Notes: generated from the letters alone by a model not told the origin. Shown: positions 6,124-13,972, numbered from the stretch's first letter. The stretch: 25,871 bases of DNA from Prochlorococcus sp. AG-670-O11 (GCA_003211335.1 QCTA01000008.1:1-25871); one strand, 5' to 3'. Program-made: numbers and translations.

Positions 6124-7749
6124 ATGAAAATACAAAATAAAACTCTTCAACCCCCTAGAGTCGATTACTTTTTCAAAAACTATATCGAAGTAAAAGGAGG
6201 CAACCCCCTTGAAGGGCATTTAAAAATTAGTGGTGCTAAAAATTCTGCTCTAGTCCTAATGGCAGCGTCAATTCTTTCTAAAGGCGAAATAAATCTTTTT
6301 AATGTTCCTCAAATTTCAGATGTTGCAATTATGTCTAAATTATTAATTGCAATGGGTATAAATATAAAATCGAATACAAATCAATTAACAATAAATACTA
6401 AAGAAATTATCATTCCACCTCAAGATTTATTTTTTGATTTATATCATGCCCTTAGAGTGAGTTTCTTTTGTATTGGTCCAATCCTTGCAAGATTTGGAAC
6501 AGCTAAGATACCTTTACCGGGAGGATGTTCGATAGGATCCAGACCAATCGATGAACATATAAATTCACTGAAAAAATTAGGAGTTGTATTTCAATACCGA
6601 AATAATTATTTAATAGCTAAAGTAATTAATCCCAAAAAAAGATTGTTGGGATCATCAATCAATTTTAAATGCAAAAGTGTAGGTGCCACTGAGACTTTAT
6701 TAATGGCAGCATCTTTAGCTAAAGGGAAAACTATATTAAACAACGCAGCAGAGGAGCCAGAAATTGTAGATTTAGCAAACATGTTGAATCTAATGGGTGC
6801 ACGAATAAAAGGTGCGGGATCTGAATGTATAACAATTGAAGGAGTTGAATCCCTAAAAGGATGCGATTACACAGTAATACCTGACAGAATTGAAGCAGGT
6901 ACTTTTTTACTTGCTGCGGCAATAACAAGATCAACAATTAGTCTTTTCCCATGCGAACCAAATCACTTAAAAGCAGTAATTAACAAACTAGAACTTTGTG
7001 GCTGCAAGTTCGAATATTCAGATTTTTGTTTAAAAATCATTCCCAATCAAATTTTAAATTCAGTTGATATGACGACAAGTCCATTTCCTGGTTTCCCAAC
7101 TGATCTACAGGCACCTTTTATGGCTTTAATGGCAACAGCAAATGGTATTTCAAAAATTAAAGAAACAGTATTTGAAAATAGAATGCATCATGTTAAAGAG
7201 CTAAATCGTATGGGGGCAAACATTACTTTAAAAGATAATATTGCAACAGTAGTCGGGGTTGAAAACTTAAAAGGAAGTGTAATTCTAGGATCTGATTTAA
7301 GGGCTTCGGCAGCATTGGCTCTTGCAGGACTTTCAGCAGATGGGAAAACTTTGATTGGAGGGGTAGAGCATTTAGAAAGAGGATACGAAAATTTCTCTAC
7401 AAAATTACAAGAAATTGGAGCAGCGATAGTAATTAAAAAAAAAATTAAAATTATGTTTAAACTAAATAATTATTTTGCAAAAATTAGTCTTAAAAATAAC
7501 TCTAAAAAATATACTTCGGCATTTGCTTTTTCATTTTTTATTGGATTCTTCATAGCAACTATTCCATATATTTATAAATTTATCGAGAACTTCAGAAATC
7601 AAATATTAATTCAAGAACAGAGAAAAATACAAATTGAAAACAAAGAAAAAATATGTAAGGACAAAAATAGTGACTACATAAAGTTTTTGGATCTTGGCTT
7701 TACAGAAACAGCGAATAGAAAATTTAATACTTGCATGATAGATAAATGA
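6124..7749 (+). CDS. murA: UDP-GlcNAc 1-carboxyvinyltransferase (MurA) with C-terminal membrane extension
   Basis: First committed step of peptidoglycan synthesis: enolpyruvyl transfer from PEP to UDP-GlcNAc. Conserved elements are present: GAKN (37-40, Lys39-Asn40), the PGGCSIGSRP loop with catalytic Cys135 (the residue attacked by fosfomycin in the family), GATETLLMAA, DRIEAGTF, and FPTDLQAPF with Asp327. The enzyme domain should end near residue 440, close to the usual family length. The frame then passes through a run of ten A (7435-7444) into about 98 more residues containing one membrane helix (SAFAFSFFIGFFIATIPYIY, about 466-485) and a basic coiled-coil-like tail. Gain or loss of one A would stop MurA within a few codons, and an ATG at 7453 could start the tail as a separate gene. 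The stop overlaps the next start (ATGA). Confidence 0.85.
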   Translation: MKIQNKTLQPPRVDYFFKNYIEVKGGNPLEGHLKISGAKNSALVLMAASILSKGEINLFNVPQISDVAIMSKLLIAMGINIKSNTNQLTINTKEIIIPPQDLFFDLYHALRVSFFCIGPILARFGTAKIPLPGGCSIGSRPIDEHINSLKKLGVVFQYRNNYLIAKVINPKKRLLGSSINFKCKSVGATETLLMAASLAKGKTILNNAAEEPEIVDLANMLNLMGARIKGAGSECITIEGVESLKGCDYTVIPDRIEAGTFLLAAAITRSTISLFPCEPNHLKAVINKLELCGCKFEYSDFCLKIIPNQILNSVDMTTSPFPGFPTDLQAPFMALMATANGISKIKETVFENRMHHVKELNRMGANITLKDNIATVVGVENLKGSVILGSDLRASAALALAGLSADGKTLIGGVEHLERGYENFSTKLQEIGAAIVIKKKIKIMFKLNNYFAKISLKNNSKKYTSAFAFSFFIGFFIATIPYIYKFIENFRNQILIQEQRKIQIENKEKICKDKNSDYIKFLDLGFTETANRKFNTCMIDK

Positions 7750-8102
7750 AAGAATATAAAAAATTACTTTATATATTTATGATCCTATTTCTAGTTGGCG
7801 GTTGCAAAATATTGGAGAAAAAAGCGACTGAAATTAAAAACAGTTTTGGAATACAATCATCAGAAGAAAGTATTAAAAAAGAAAATAGTATTGAAATTAC
7901 AGTTTCATGTGGAGAAAATAGTAATCTCGAAAAGTATATCAACGATGGGTGGACGATTAAACAAGAATACTCAGAAGAAAAAGTTTGTTCATGGAAAACA
8001 GTTGCTGCCTCTAAAGATTGCGATTTAGAAAAAGATAAAGGTTGTAAAATAGTGAAACCAGACAAAGTTGGTGAAGAGAAATTTTATTTATTAGAAAAAT
8101 AA
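7746..8102 (+). CDS. Small lipoprotein
   Basis: A 118-residue protein with a lipoprotein signal: basic start (MKEYKK), hydrophobic core (LLYIFMILF) and lipobox LVGGC with Cys20 as the predicted lipidated residue. The mature protein is highly charged and has several further Cys (VSCGENS, KVCSWKT, KDCDLEK, KGCKIVK), which could form disulfides. The start overlaps the stop of the murA extension by four bases, so translation is likely coupled. Family not recognised. Probably periplasm-facing, next to a peptidoglycan precursor enzyme, so an envelope role is plausible. Confidence 0.7.
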   Translation: MKEYKKLLYIFMILFLVGGCKILEKKATEIKNSFGIQSSEESIKKENSIEITVSCGENSNLEKYINDGWTIKQEYSEEKVCSWKTVAASKDCDLEKDKGCKIVKPDKVGEEKFYLLEK

Positions 8103-8163
8103 TAAATCTTAAATTTTTCTTCGTTTAGGCTTTAATAAATCATGTAGAAAGTTCTTTATTTAA

Positions 8164-8321
8164 TTAATCGATTTCACCAGATTCTTTTAATGAATTAACA
8201 ATTCTTTCATTTTCATTTTTTAAATTTTCTAATGCAGATTTGGTAAATTGTTCTTTTGCTTCAAATTTTGCTGAGCGAATTATTTTTTATTAGGTAATTT
8301 CTTTCTTTGCTCTTGATTCAT
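8164..8321 (-). pseudogene. Frameshifted small coiled-coil-like gene
   Basis: The ATG at 8321 opens MNQEQRKKLPNKK and stops at 8280. One frame over, coding-like sequence continues: KIIRSAKFEAKEQFTKSALE, then NLKNENERIVNSLKESGEID and a stop at 8164. The shift falls at an AATAAAAAATAATT stretch, so adding one base would restore an approximately 52-residue, strongly charged helical protein. This looks like a recently broken gene or a homopolymer sequencing error. Function unknown. Confidence 0.5.
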
Positions 8322-8377
8322 TTTTAAATTGTTTCTCAGTGGATATTAAAAGAAAGAATTTTTTTATTAAAGTATGA

Positions 8378-8406
8378 TTTTTTATCTAGTTTTTACTAGT
8401 AAAAAA
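8378..8406 (-). terminator. AT-rich hairpin after mreB
   Basis: TTTTTTATCTAGT (8378-8390) pairs with ACTAGTAAAAAA (8395-8406) around a TTTT loop, with one bulge, about 17 bp past the mreB stop. Weak for a Rho-independent terminator because no U-run follows on the mreB strand. Position is the main support. Confidence 0.3.
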
Positions 8407-8422
8407 TTCATCAGAAAAGTAA

Positions 8423-9475
8423 TTAAGTCCTTATTGAATTAGTTCCTATATCAACCGTGTCTACACACCTCCTAAGTCTTCTGAAATCATCAAGTACATT
8501 TCCGCAGCCATTAACTACGCATAACAATGGATCTTCTGCTATGTGAGTAAAAATTCCAGTTTCTTGAGTTACTAAATCATTAATTCCCTTTATTAGAGCT
8601 CCACCTCCCGCGAGCATGATTCCTCTCTCAACAATATCTGCCGCTAATTCAGGAGGAGTTCGCTCGAGAGTTCTTTTTATAGCTTCAATTATTTTACTAA
8701 GAGGATCAGTCATAGCCTCTCTAATTTCTCCAGAGGTTAAGGTAATAGATCTTGGTAAGCCGGAAGATAAGTGTAATCCCTTAACTTCAAAAGATGTATT
8801 GTCAAAACTGTCATCAGGGAAAGCAGAACCTATTTTAATTTTTATCTTTTCTGATGTTCTTTCACCAACAACCATATTATGCTTTTTTTTAAGATAGGTA
8901 GCTATTGATTCATTTATTTCATCTCCTGCTATTCGAAGAGATTCACTTACAACTGTTCCTCCAAGACTCAATACTGCTACTTCAGTTGTTCCACCGCCAA
9001 TATCAACGATCATAGTTCCAATTGGTTCCGTTACTGGCAAAGAAGCTCCTATTGCGGCAGCTACAGGTTCATCGATTAAATAGACTTCCCGTGCCCCTGC
9101 TAATCCTGCTTCTCGAACTGCTCTTCGTTCAACACTGGTAACGCCACTTGGAATACCAATAACTATTCTTGGAGCTAAAAGACCCTTTCCTTCATTACAT
9201 TTTTGAATAAAAGTTTTTATCATTTGTTCCGCTGCGTCAAAGTCTGCAATAACCCCATCCCTTAGAGGTCTTACTGCTCTTATATTTCCTGGGGTTCTTC
9301 CAAGCATTAATTTTGCTTCTTCACCTACTGCCAAAGGAGTTCCCTCTTCTAAATCCATAGCTACTACAGAAGGTTCTTCCAGAATTACGCCTTTCCCAGA
9401 TACATGAATAAGAGTATTGGCAGTACCCAAGTCAATACCTATGTCTCTAGAAAATTGAAATCTATTCCAAAACAT
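8423..9475 (-). CDS. mreB: Rod shape-determining protein MreB, actin-like
   Basis: Actin-family ATPase forming membrane-associated filaments that guide cell-wall growth. With the start at ATG 9475-9473 the protein has 350 residues, the normal family length. An upstream in-frame start at 9544 would add 23 unlikely residues and overlap the operator. N-terminal MFWNRFQF may form the membrane-binding helix. Phosphate-1 loop IGIDLGTANT (12-21), LIDEPVAAAIGA (133-144), phosphate-2 loop VDIGGGTTE (158-166) and adenosine motif MLAGGGALIKGI (287-298) are intact. Cyanobacterial mreB is normally followed by mreC; here a broken small gene and a convergent lipoprotein gene follow instead. Its promoter shares an operator with the murA operon. 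Whether this is the only mreB or a second copy cannot be told from the window. Confidence 0.93.
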   Translation of the reverse strand: MFWNRFQFSRDIGIDLGTANTLIHVSGKGVILEEPSVVAMDLEEGTPLAVGEEAKLMLGRTPGNIRAVRPLRDGVIADFDAAEQMIKTFIQKCNEGKGLLAPRIVIGIPSGVTSVERRAVREAGLAGAREVYLIDEPVAAAIGASLPVTEPIGTMIVDIGGGTTEVAVLSLGGTVVSESLRIAGDEINESIATYLKKKHNMVVGERTSEKIKIKIGSAFPDDSFDNTSFEVKGLHLSSGLPRSITLTSGEIREAMTDPLSKIIEAIKRTLERTPPELAADIVERGIMLAGGGALIKGINDLVTQETGIFTHIAEDPLLCVVNGCGNVLDDFRRLRRCVDTVDIGTNSIRT

Positions 9476-9507
9476 ATACCTACTAAAAATTACTAAATTT
9501 AAATACT

Positions 9508-9548
9508 TCTTTTTATAGTAACACACATATACACCCTTATACACACTT
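9508..9548 (-). promoter_or_regulatory. Three-unit operator and promoter of mreB
   Basis: On the minus strand three adjacent 10-bp units, AAGTGTGTAT (9548-9539), AAGGGTGTAT (9538-9529) and ATGTGTGTTA (9528-9519), run into CTATAAAAAGA, about 33 nt before the mreB ATG. The whole 41 bp aligns with 5586-5626 without gaps at 32 positions. The units occupy the -35 to -12 zone, so a bound protein would directly affect polymerase access. Confidence 0.55.
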
Positions 9549-9820
9549 ATTTGAAGTAAATTACTTTATTCTCATTTATGTGCTAAATGACAACCTTTAT
9601 AAAGACTTAAATTTCTTGAAGGTAAACACTTTGTGTGTCTTTTTTTATTTTTAATAAAAGTAATCAAATAGATATATCCAAAATAGATATCTAGTTACGA
9701 TTTCTGAATCAATTGAAGCAAAAAAGTAAATTCAAGGATTTATAACTCCATTTAGATTTTTGTATTTCTGCCTTTTATACCCATAAATCAAAAAATATCG
9801 CTCTATAAAAAAAGAAAGTG

Positions 9821-9851
9821 TAGAGACATAAGTTCTTTTATGATTTCTCTA
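9821..9851 (-). terminator. Candidate guaA terminator
   Basis: TAGAGA (9821-9826) pairs with TCTCTA (9846-9851), with an inner ATAA/TTAT stem (9828-9831 with 9838-9841). On the minus strand, the direction of guaA transcription, the stem is followed after a few bases by CTTTCTTTTTTTATAG. This fits a Rho-independent terminator about 140 nt past the guaA stop, although it would lie inside the putative element. Confidence 0.4.
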
Positions 9852-9871
9852 TAGAGACTGACTTTTTGCAT

Positions 9872-9953
9872 CACGTGAAACTTACGTGAAAGACCGCCAT
9901 CGAAAACCATTGCAAATAGGTAGTAAATATCCTACGTGAAACTCACGTGAAAC
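9872..9953 (+). repeat. Right cluster of YACGTGAAAC repeats, two pairs
   Basis: CACGTGAAAC 9872-9881 with TACGTGAAAG 9883-9892, then TACGTGAAAC 9933-9942 with CACGTGAAAC 9944-9953. Each pair is spaced 11 bp, as in the left pair at 2938-2958, and all are in the same direction. They lie 40-120 bp inside the guaA stop. Asymmetric numbers of arm sites (one pair at one end, two at the other) are common for attachment sites of tyrosine recombinases. Confidence 0.6.
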
Positions 9954-9992
9954 CAACTTTTTGTGGCTATAACTAGGTTTATAACCTATCTG

Positions 9993-11579
9993 TTATTCCC
10001 ACTCAATTGTTCCTGGAGGCTTACTAGTAATATCAAAGACAACTCTATTAACCTGCTCTACTTCATTAACGATTCTATTAGAAATTCTCTCTAAGGTTTC
10101 ATAAGGAATTCTTGACCAGTCAGCAGTCATACCATCTTCGCTTGATACGCATCGTAAAACTATAGGCCAAGCATATGTCCTTTTGTCTCCCATTACCCCG
10201 ACAGTCTTGACAGGTAAAAGAACGGCAAATGCTTGCCAAATATCATTGTAAAGACCTGCTTTTTTTATTTCATCTCTTACTATCCAGTCTGCATCTCTCA
10301 AACAGTTTAGTTTTTCATGAGAAACTTCACCCAAAATTCTTATTGCTAGGCCAGGTCCAGGAAATGGATGTCTTTTGATAATTTCATCTGGTAATCCTAA
10401 AGCACCTCCAACCTTTCTTACTTCATCTTTAAAAAGTTTTCTTAATGGTTCGACTAATTTAAATTGTAAATCTTTTGGCAAACCGCCCACATTATGATGA
10501 CTCTTTATTTTTACTGCGATTCGCTCACCGGTCTTAGGATCTATATTCGTTCCAGCACTCTCAATAACATCTGGGTAAAGAGTACCTTGAGCCAAATATT
10601 GGAAAGGACCTAATCTGTTACTCTCCTCTTCAAAAACTCTAATAAATTCTCTTCCAATAACTTTGCGTTTTTCCTCTGGATCAGTGATTCCATTTAATTT
10701 ATTAATAAATCTTTCCCTAGCATTGATATATTCAACTTTTATATGAAATTTTTTATCAAAAAATTCCGTTAAAAATTCAGGTTCACCTTTTCGCATAAAA
10801 CCTTGATCAATAAACATACAAGTAAGCTGTTTACCAATAGCTTTATTGAGAAGAAAAGCAAGGGTTGATGAATCTACGCCGCCAGAAAGAGCAAGTAAAA
10901 CTCTCTTATCACCTACTTGTTGCTTAATTCTTGGAATTGTTTCCTCTAAAAAAGTTTCAGTAGTCCAATCGGCTTTACATTTGGAAATAGAATAAACAAA
11001 GTTTTCAATTACCGTCATTCCGAATTCTGAATGAATAACTTCAGGATGAAATTGAACACCAAATAATTTCTTTTGTTCATTTGATATTGCAGCATGCAGG
11101 GTATTTTCTGTATGCGAAATTTTAATAAATCCTTCAGGCAAGTTATTTATAGAATCTCCATGACTCATCCACATAATAGATTTGTCTTGAACATTAGATA
11201 GCAAATCACTTTCGCAATCAATATTTATTGGTGCTCTGCCATATTCAGCTTTATTAATTGCTGGAGTTACTTCTCCTCCTAATTCTTTAACCATTAATTG
11301 CATTCCGTAACATATACCCAAAATTGGAATACCTAAATCAAAAATCTTTGCATCACATTTAGGTGCATTATCTTCATAAACAGAACTTGGACCACCACTT
11401 AGAATAATCCCTTTTGGATTTATATCCCGAATCTCCTTGACAGAGGTAAAATTACTAACTACAAGAGAAAATACATCTGCTTCTCTTATTCTCCTTGCAA
11501 TTAATTCAGAATATTGAGATCCAAAATCTAGAATTAATATTGAGGGATCTCTCTCTTTTTTTAGTAATTTTTTACTCAT
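9993..11579 (-). CDS. guaA: GMP synthase (glutamine-hydrolysing)
   Basis: Converts XMP to GMP using ATP and glutamine. The N-terminal class I amidotransferase domain has [14 protein letters not shown], nucleophile Cys90 in GICYGMQ, and His178/Glu180 in FHPEV. The ATP-pyrophosphatase domain starts near 222 with the PP-loop SGGVDSS (232-238), and the C-terminal dimerisation domain ends in the invariant-type KPPGTIEWE. At 528 residues it is full length and intact. Its last codons double as the proposed integration site: an extra copy lies at 2850-2873. It follows cbiD by 58 bp on the same strand. Confidence 0.97.
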   Translation of the reverse strand: MSKKLLKKERDPSILILDFGSQYSELIARRIREADVFSLVVSNFTSVKEIRDINPKGIILSGGPSSVYEDNAPKCDAKIFDLGIPILGICYGMQLMVKELGGEVTPAINKAEYGRAPINIDCESDLLSNVQDKSIMWMSHGDSINNLPEGFIKISHTENTLHAAISNEQKKLFGVQFHPEVIHSEFGMTVIENFVYSISKCKADWTTETFLEETIPRIKQQVGDKRVLLALSGGVDSSTLAFLLNKAIGKQLTCMFIDQGFMRKGEPEFLTEFFDKKFHIKVEYINARERFINKLNGITDPEEKRKVIGREFIRVFEEESNRLGPFQYLAQGTLYPDVIESAGTNIDPKTGERIAVKIKSHHNVGGLPKDLQFKLVEPLRKLFKDEVRKVGGALGLPDEIIKRHPFPGPGLAIRILGEVSHEKLNCLRDADWIVRDEIKKAGLYNDIWQAFAVLLPVKTVGVMGDKRTYAWPIVLRCVSSEDGMTADWSRIPYETLERISNRIVNEVEQVNRVVFDITSKPPGTIEWE

Positions 11580-11637
11580 GTCTAAAAGTTACCTCAATTT
11601 ATTTACAAAAACATAACCCACTTAAAATTAGAAATGT

Positions 11638-12747
11638 TTAAAAAGCAGAAATATAGTCTTTACTATTGTTACCTGACCAACGAATTTTTCTATTTCTATC
11701 AAAGATAATTGCTCCAACTTTCATATCTGTTTTTATATATCGATTGATATATTCTGTAGAGCGCTTTTCAATAGTATCTGATAATTTATTCCATAGTTTA
11801 TCAGCCATAGAAAGACTAAAACTTTCAAGAACTAACAAAGCATCTTCAACTGTATTTGATTGCGATAATTTTTGAATTATTTCTAGTGGAACTTCTTCTT
11901 TTACGGCTAAATAAACAAGAATTTCAATTCTTGCATCTGCTAAATGATTATGAGTATGAAAAATTCCTCCAGCTAATTTAATTAATTTGCCATGATACCC
12001 AAAAAGAATTACTGTTTTAATCTTTTGTAATGCAGCATCAACTAATAATGGTCCTATCCAATTACCTACTTTAATAATAGGAAATTTTATGTTGGAACTT
12101 TTTGCTAAATTTAAGCCATTTTCACCAATAACAAAAATTATTTTGTCAGAAACGTCATTAGCAATAATTTGTTTTAGCTGAGCTTTTGCATTTTTTAATT
12201 GATCGGGTGAAGCACTTACAAAAGTTTCGGCGCTAGTACCTATAATTGACAGGCCTTCTACAATTCCAAATGATTTATTACTAGTTCTCTCGGCCAAAAA
12301 TTTTCCATTTGGAAATATAATCTCTAAATTTAGTTTGTATCCTTCTGGAATAATATCTAATAAATTTTCAACTAATACTTCTTTAGCAAAATTAGAAATG
12401 CAGATCTTAGAGGTCTTTTGATCGATACCAACTCCGTAACCAGGAATAATATTGATTCGATCTAATCTTTTATTACTTGTCTTATAAGTTTTTTCTAATG
12501 AAGCTATTGTCCATATTTCTAAGTTTTGTGTTAAATCAAGATCTAATCCAGAATCTACAAAAGAAATTCCAAGGGCATGAGACTCTTCATTAATTAAGCC
12601 AGAAGAATGAACCTTAATTTTTATTAAATTTTTATCTTTTGGAATTTTAATTAATTCATAATCTTCAAATGGTAATCCTATTAATTTTTTAATTGCTGAC
12701 TTAGCAGCTCCAGTTACCCATAAAGGTAAAGAAAATCCTTTTTTCAA
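11638..12747 (-). CDS. cbiD: Cobalt-precorrin-5B C1-methyltransferase CbiD
   Basis: Methylates C-1 in the anaerobic-type corrin ring pathway leading to pseudocobalamin. The CbiD character is shown by the N-terminal FSLPLWVTGAAKSA, GYGVGIDQKT, IVEGLSIIGTSAETFVSASP and FGYHGKLIKLAGGIFHTHNH. 369 residues is the usual length. No ATG is available at the N-terminus; TTG at 12747-12745 (reading MKKGFSLPLW) is the best start, and an in-frame stop lies a few codons further up. It is divergent from the aminotransferase gene, with about 60 bp between them, and precedes guaA. Confidence 0.9.
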   Translation of the reverse strand: MKKGFSLPLWVTGAAKSAIKKLIGLPFEDYELIKIPKDKNLIKIKVHSSGLINEESHALGISFVDSGLDLDLTQNLEIWTIASLEKTYKTSNKRLDRINIIPGYGVGIDQKTSKICISNFAKEVLVENLLDIIPEGYKLNLEIIFPNGKFLAERTSNKSFGIVEGLSIIGTSAETFVSASPDQLKNAKAQLKQIIANDVSDKIIFVIGENGLNLAKSSNIKFPIIKVGNWIGPLLVDAALQKIKTVILFGYHGKLIKLAGGIFHTHNHLADARIEILVYLAVKEEVPLEIIQKLSQSNTVEDALLVLESFSLSMADKLWNKLSDTIEKRSTEYINRYIKTDMKVGAIIFDRNRKIRWSGNNSKDYISAF

Positions 12748-12807
12748 ATCAAGTAATTGAAAAATATTTTATGACTACTAATCTTAGAATGACCTATTAA
12801 TTAAAAA

Positions 12808-13971
12808 GTGGCCATACAACAAAAATTATCATTGATGATACCTGGTCCCACGCCAGTTCCAGAAAAAGTTTTACAAGCACTTGGAAGGCATCCCATAGGA
12901 CATAGAAGTAAAGATTTTCAAGACCTTATGGAAATCACTACTAAAAATCTACAATGGCTACATCAAACAAACAATGATGTTTTAACGATTACAGGTAGTG
13001 GAACAGCTGCCATGGAAGCAGGAATGATTAGTACCTTAAGCAAAGGAGACAAAGTTATTTGTGGTGAAAATGGAAAGTTTGGTCAAAGATGGGTAAAAGT
13101 TGCAAAAGAATTCGGACTAGAAGTGATTAAAGTTGAGGCAGAATGGGGAAAACCACTTGATCCAGAAAATTTTAATACAATCTTAAAAAAAGATAATAAA
13201 AAAGAAATAAAAGCAGTTATCCTTACACATTCAGAAACGTCAACTGGAGTTATTAATGATTTAAAAACAATAAGTTCTCATATACGTAATCATAAAAAAG
13301 CGTTATCAATTATTGACTGCGTTACAAGTATTGGAGCTTGTAATGTACCGGTAGATGATTGGGAACTAGATGTTGTTGCTTCAGGATCTCAAAAAGGATA
13401 TATGATACCTCCAGGTTTAAGCTTTGTATCAATGAGCGAGAAAGCTTGGCAAGCTTCAGAACAATCTAATTTACCTAAATTCTATTTAAATTTAAAATCA
13501 TATAAAAAGAGTCTTTTAAGTAATAGCAATCCTTATACACCTGCAGTAAATTTAGTTTTTGCTCTAGATGAATCATTAAAAATGATGAAAGATGAAGGAC
13601 TAGATAAAATCTTTAAAAGACATGAAAGACATAAACTCGCAGTAAGTGAAGCTGTAAAAACACTTAACCTAAAATTATTTGCTGATGAAAATCATTTAAG
13701 TCCTGCTGTTACTGCAATTCAAATCGAAGATATAGATGCAGAAGAGTTCAGAAAGAATATAAAAAATAAATATGATATTTTACTGGCTGGAGGACAAGAT
13801 CATTTAAAAGGGAAAATATTTAGAGTAGGTCACTTAGGTTACATAAATGATAGAGATATAATTACAGCAATAGCAGCTATTGGCAATACATTAGTCGAAC
13901 AAAATATAATTTCTACGGATACAGCAGGAAAGGCCTTAAAAATTGCATCCTGCCATTTATACGCAAGGTAA
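12808..13971 (+). CDS. Class-V aminotransferase, serine/alanine-glyoxylate type
   Basis: PLP-dependent enzyme of 387 residues related to serine- and alanine-glyoxylate aminotransferases, the protein long labelled soluble hydrogenase subunit in cyanobacteria. N-terminal MIPGPTPVPEKVLQALGRHP is characteristic, TGSGTAAMEAG (62-72) binds the cofactor phosphate, HSETSTGV follows, and Lys196 in ASGSQKGYM is the Schiff-base lysine. Likely role is glyoxylate detoxification in photorespiration. The start is GTG at 12808. Divergent from cbiD; convergent with a small gene that ends just past its stop. Confidence 0.9.
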   Translation: MAIQQKLSLMIPGPTPVPEKVLQALGRHPIGHRSKDFQDLMEITTKNLQWLHQTNNDVLTITGSGTAAMEAGMISTLSKGDKVICGENGKFGQRWVKVAKEFGLEVIKVEAEWGKPLDPENFNTILKKDNKKEIKAVILTHSETSTGVINDLKTISSHIRNHKKALSIIDCVTSIGACNVPVDDWELDVVASGSQKGYMIPPGLSFVSMSEKAWQASEQSNLPKFYLNLKSYKKSLLSNSNPYTPAVNLVFALDESLKMMKDEGLDKIFKRHERHKLAVSEAVKTLNLKLFADENHLSPAVTAIQIEDIDAEEFRKNIKNKYDILLAGGQDHLKGKIFRVGHLGYINDRDIITAIAAIGNTLVEQNIISTDTAGKALKIASCHLYAR

Positions 13972-13972
13972 A

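Larger units (their letters stand above)
8103..8422. other. Intergenic stretch between lipoprotein and mreB
   Basis: About 320 bp between convergent genes. It holds one broken small gene on the minus strand (8164-8321) and an AT-rich hairpin at 8378-8406 just beyond the mreB stop. Nothing else coding is visible. Confidence 0.55.
9476..9992. other. Region between guaA and mreB: operator, hairpins and terminal repeats
   Basis: About 517 bp without a gene. From the mreB side: promoter with three-unit operator (9508-9548); a plus-strand hairpin AAAGAC...GTCTTT with ACACTTTGTGT and a T7 run (9601-9645); AT-rich sequence; hairpin 9821-9851 and palindrome TCTCTATAGAGA (9846-9857); two pairs of YACGTGAAAC repeats; and a short hairpin TAGGTT-TAT-AACCTA (9974-9988) just past the guaA stop. 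Confidence 0.5.
2851..10007. mobile_element. Putative integrated element at the 3' end of guaA, no recombinase seen
   Basis: The segment is bounded by direct repeats of the guaA tail and has matching sets of YACGTGAAAC repeats just inside each boundary, resembling integrase arm-type sites. Contents: sulfotransferase, RHH operon with two tandem paralogues, secreted protein, murA with extension, lipoprotein, broken small gene and mreB. The 3' end of guaA is a known integration target for genomic islands in other bacteria. I see no tyrosine or serine recombinase, so mobility would depend on one supplied in trans, or the element is fixed. If murA and mreB prove to be the only copies in the genome, the mobile interpretation weakens. 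Confidence 0.55.

Noticed and set aside
9476..9544. N-terminal extension of MreB starting at 9544
   Set aside because: The added 23 residues (MYKGVYVCYYKKKY...) do not fit the family, and the DNA holds the promoter and operator units. The ATG at 9475 gives the standard length.
2938..9953. CACGTGAAAC repeats as a CRISPR array
   Set aside because: Units are 10 bp, paired with 1-bp gaps, lack regular spacers and are far apart; no cas genes.
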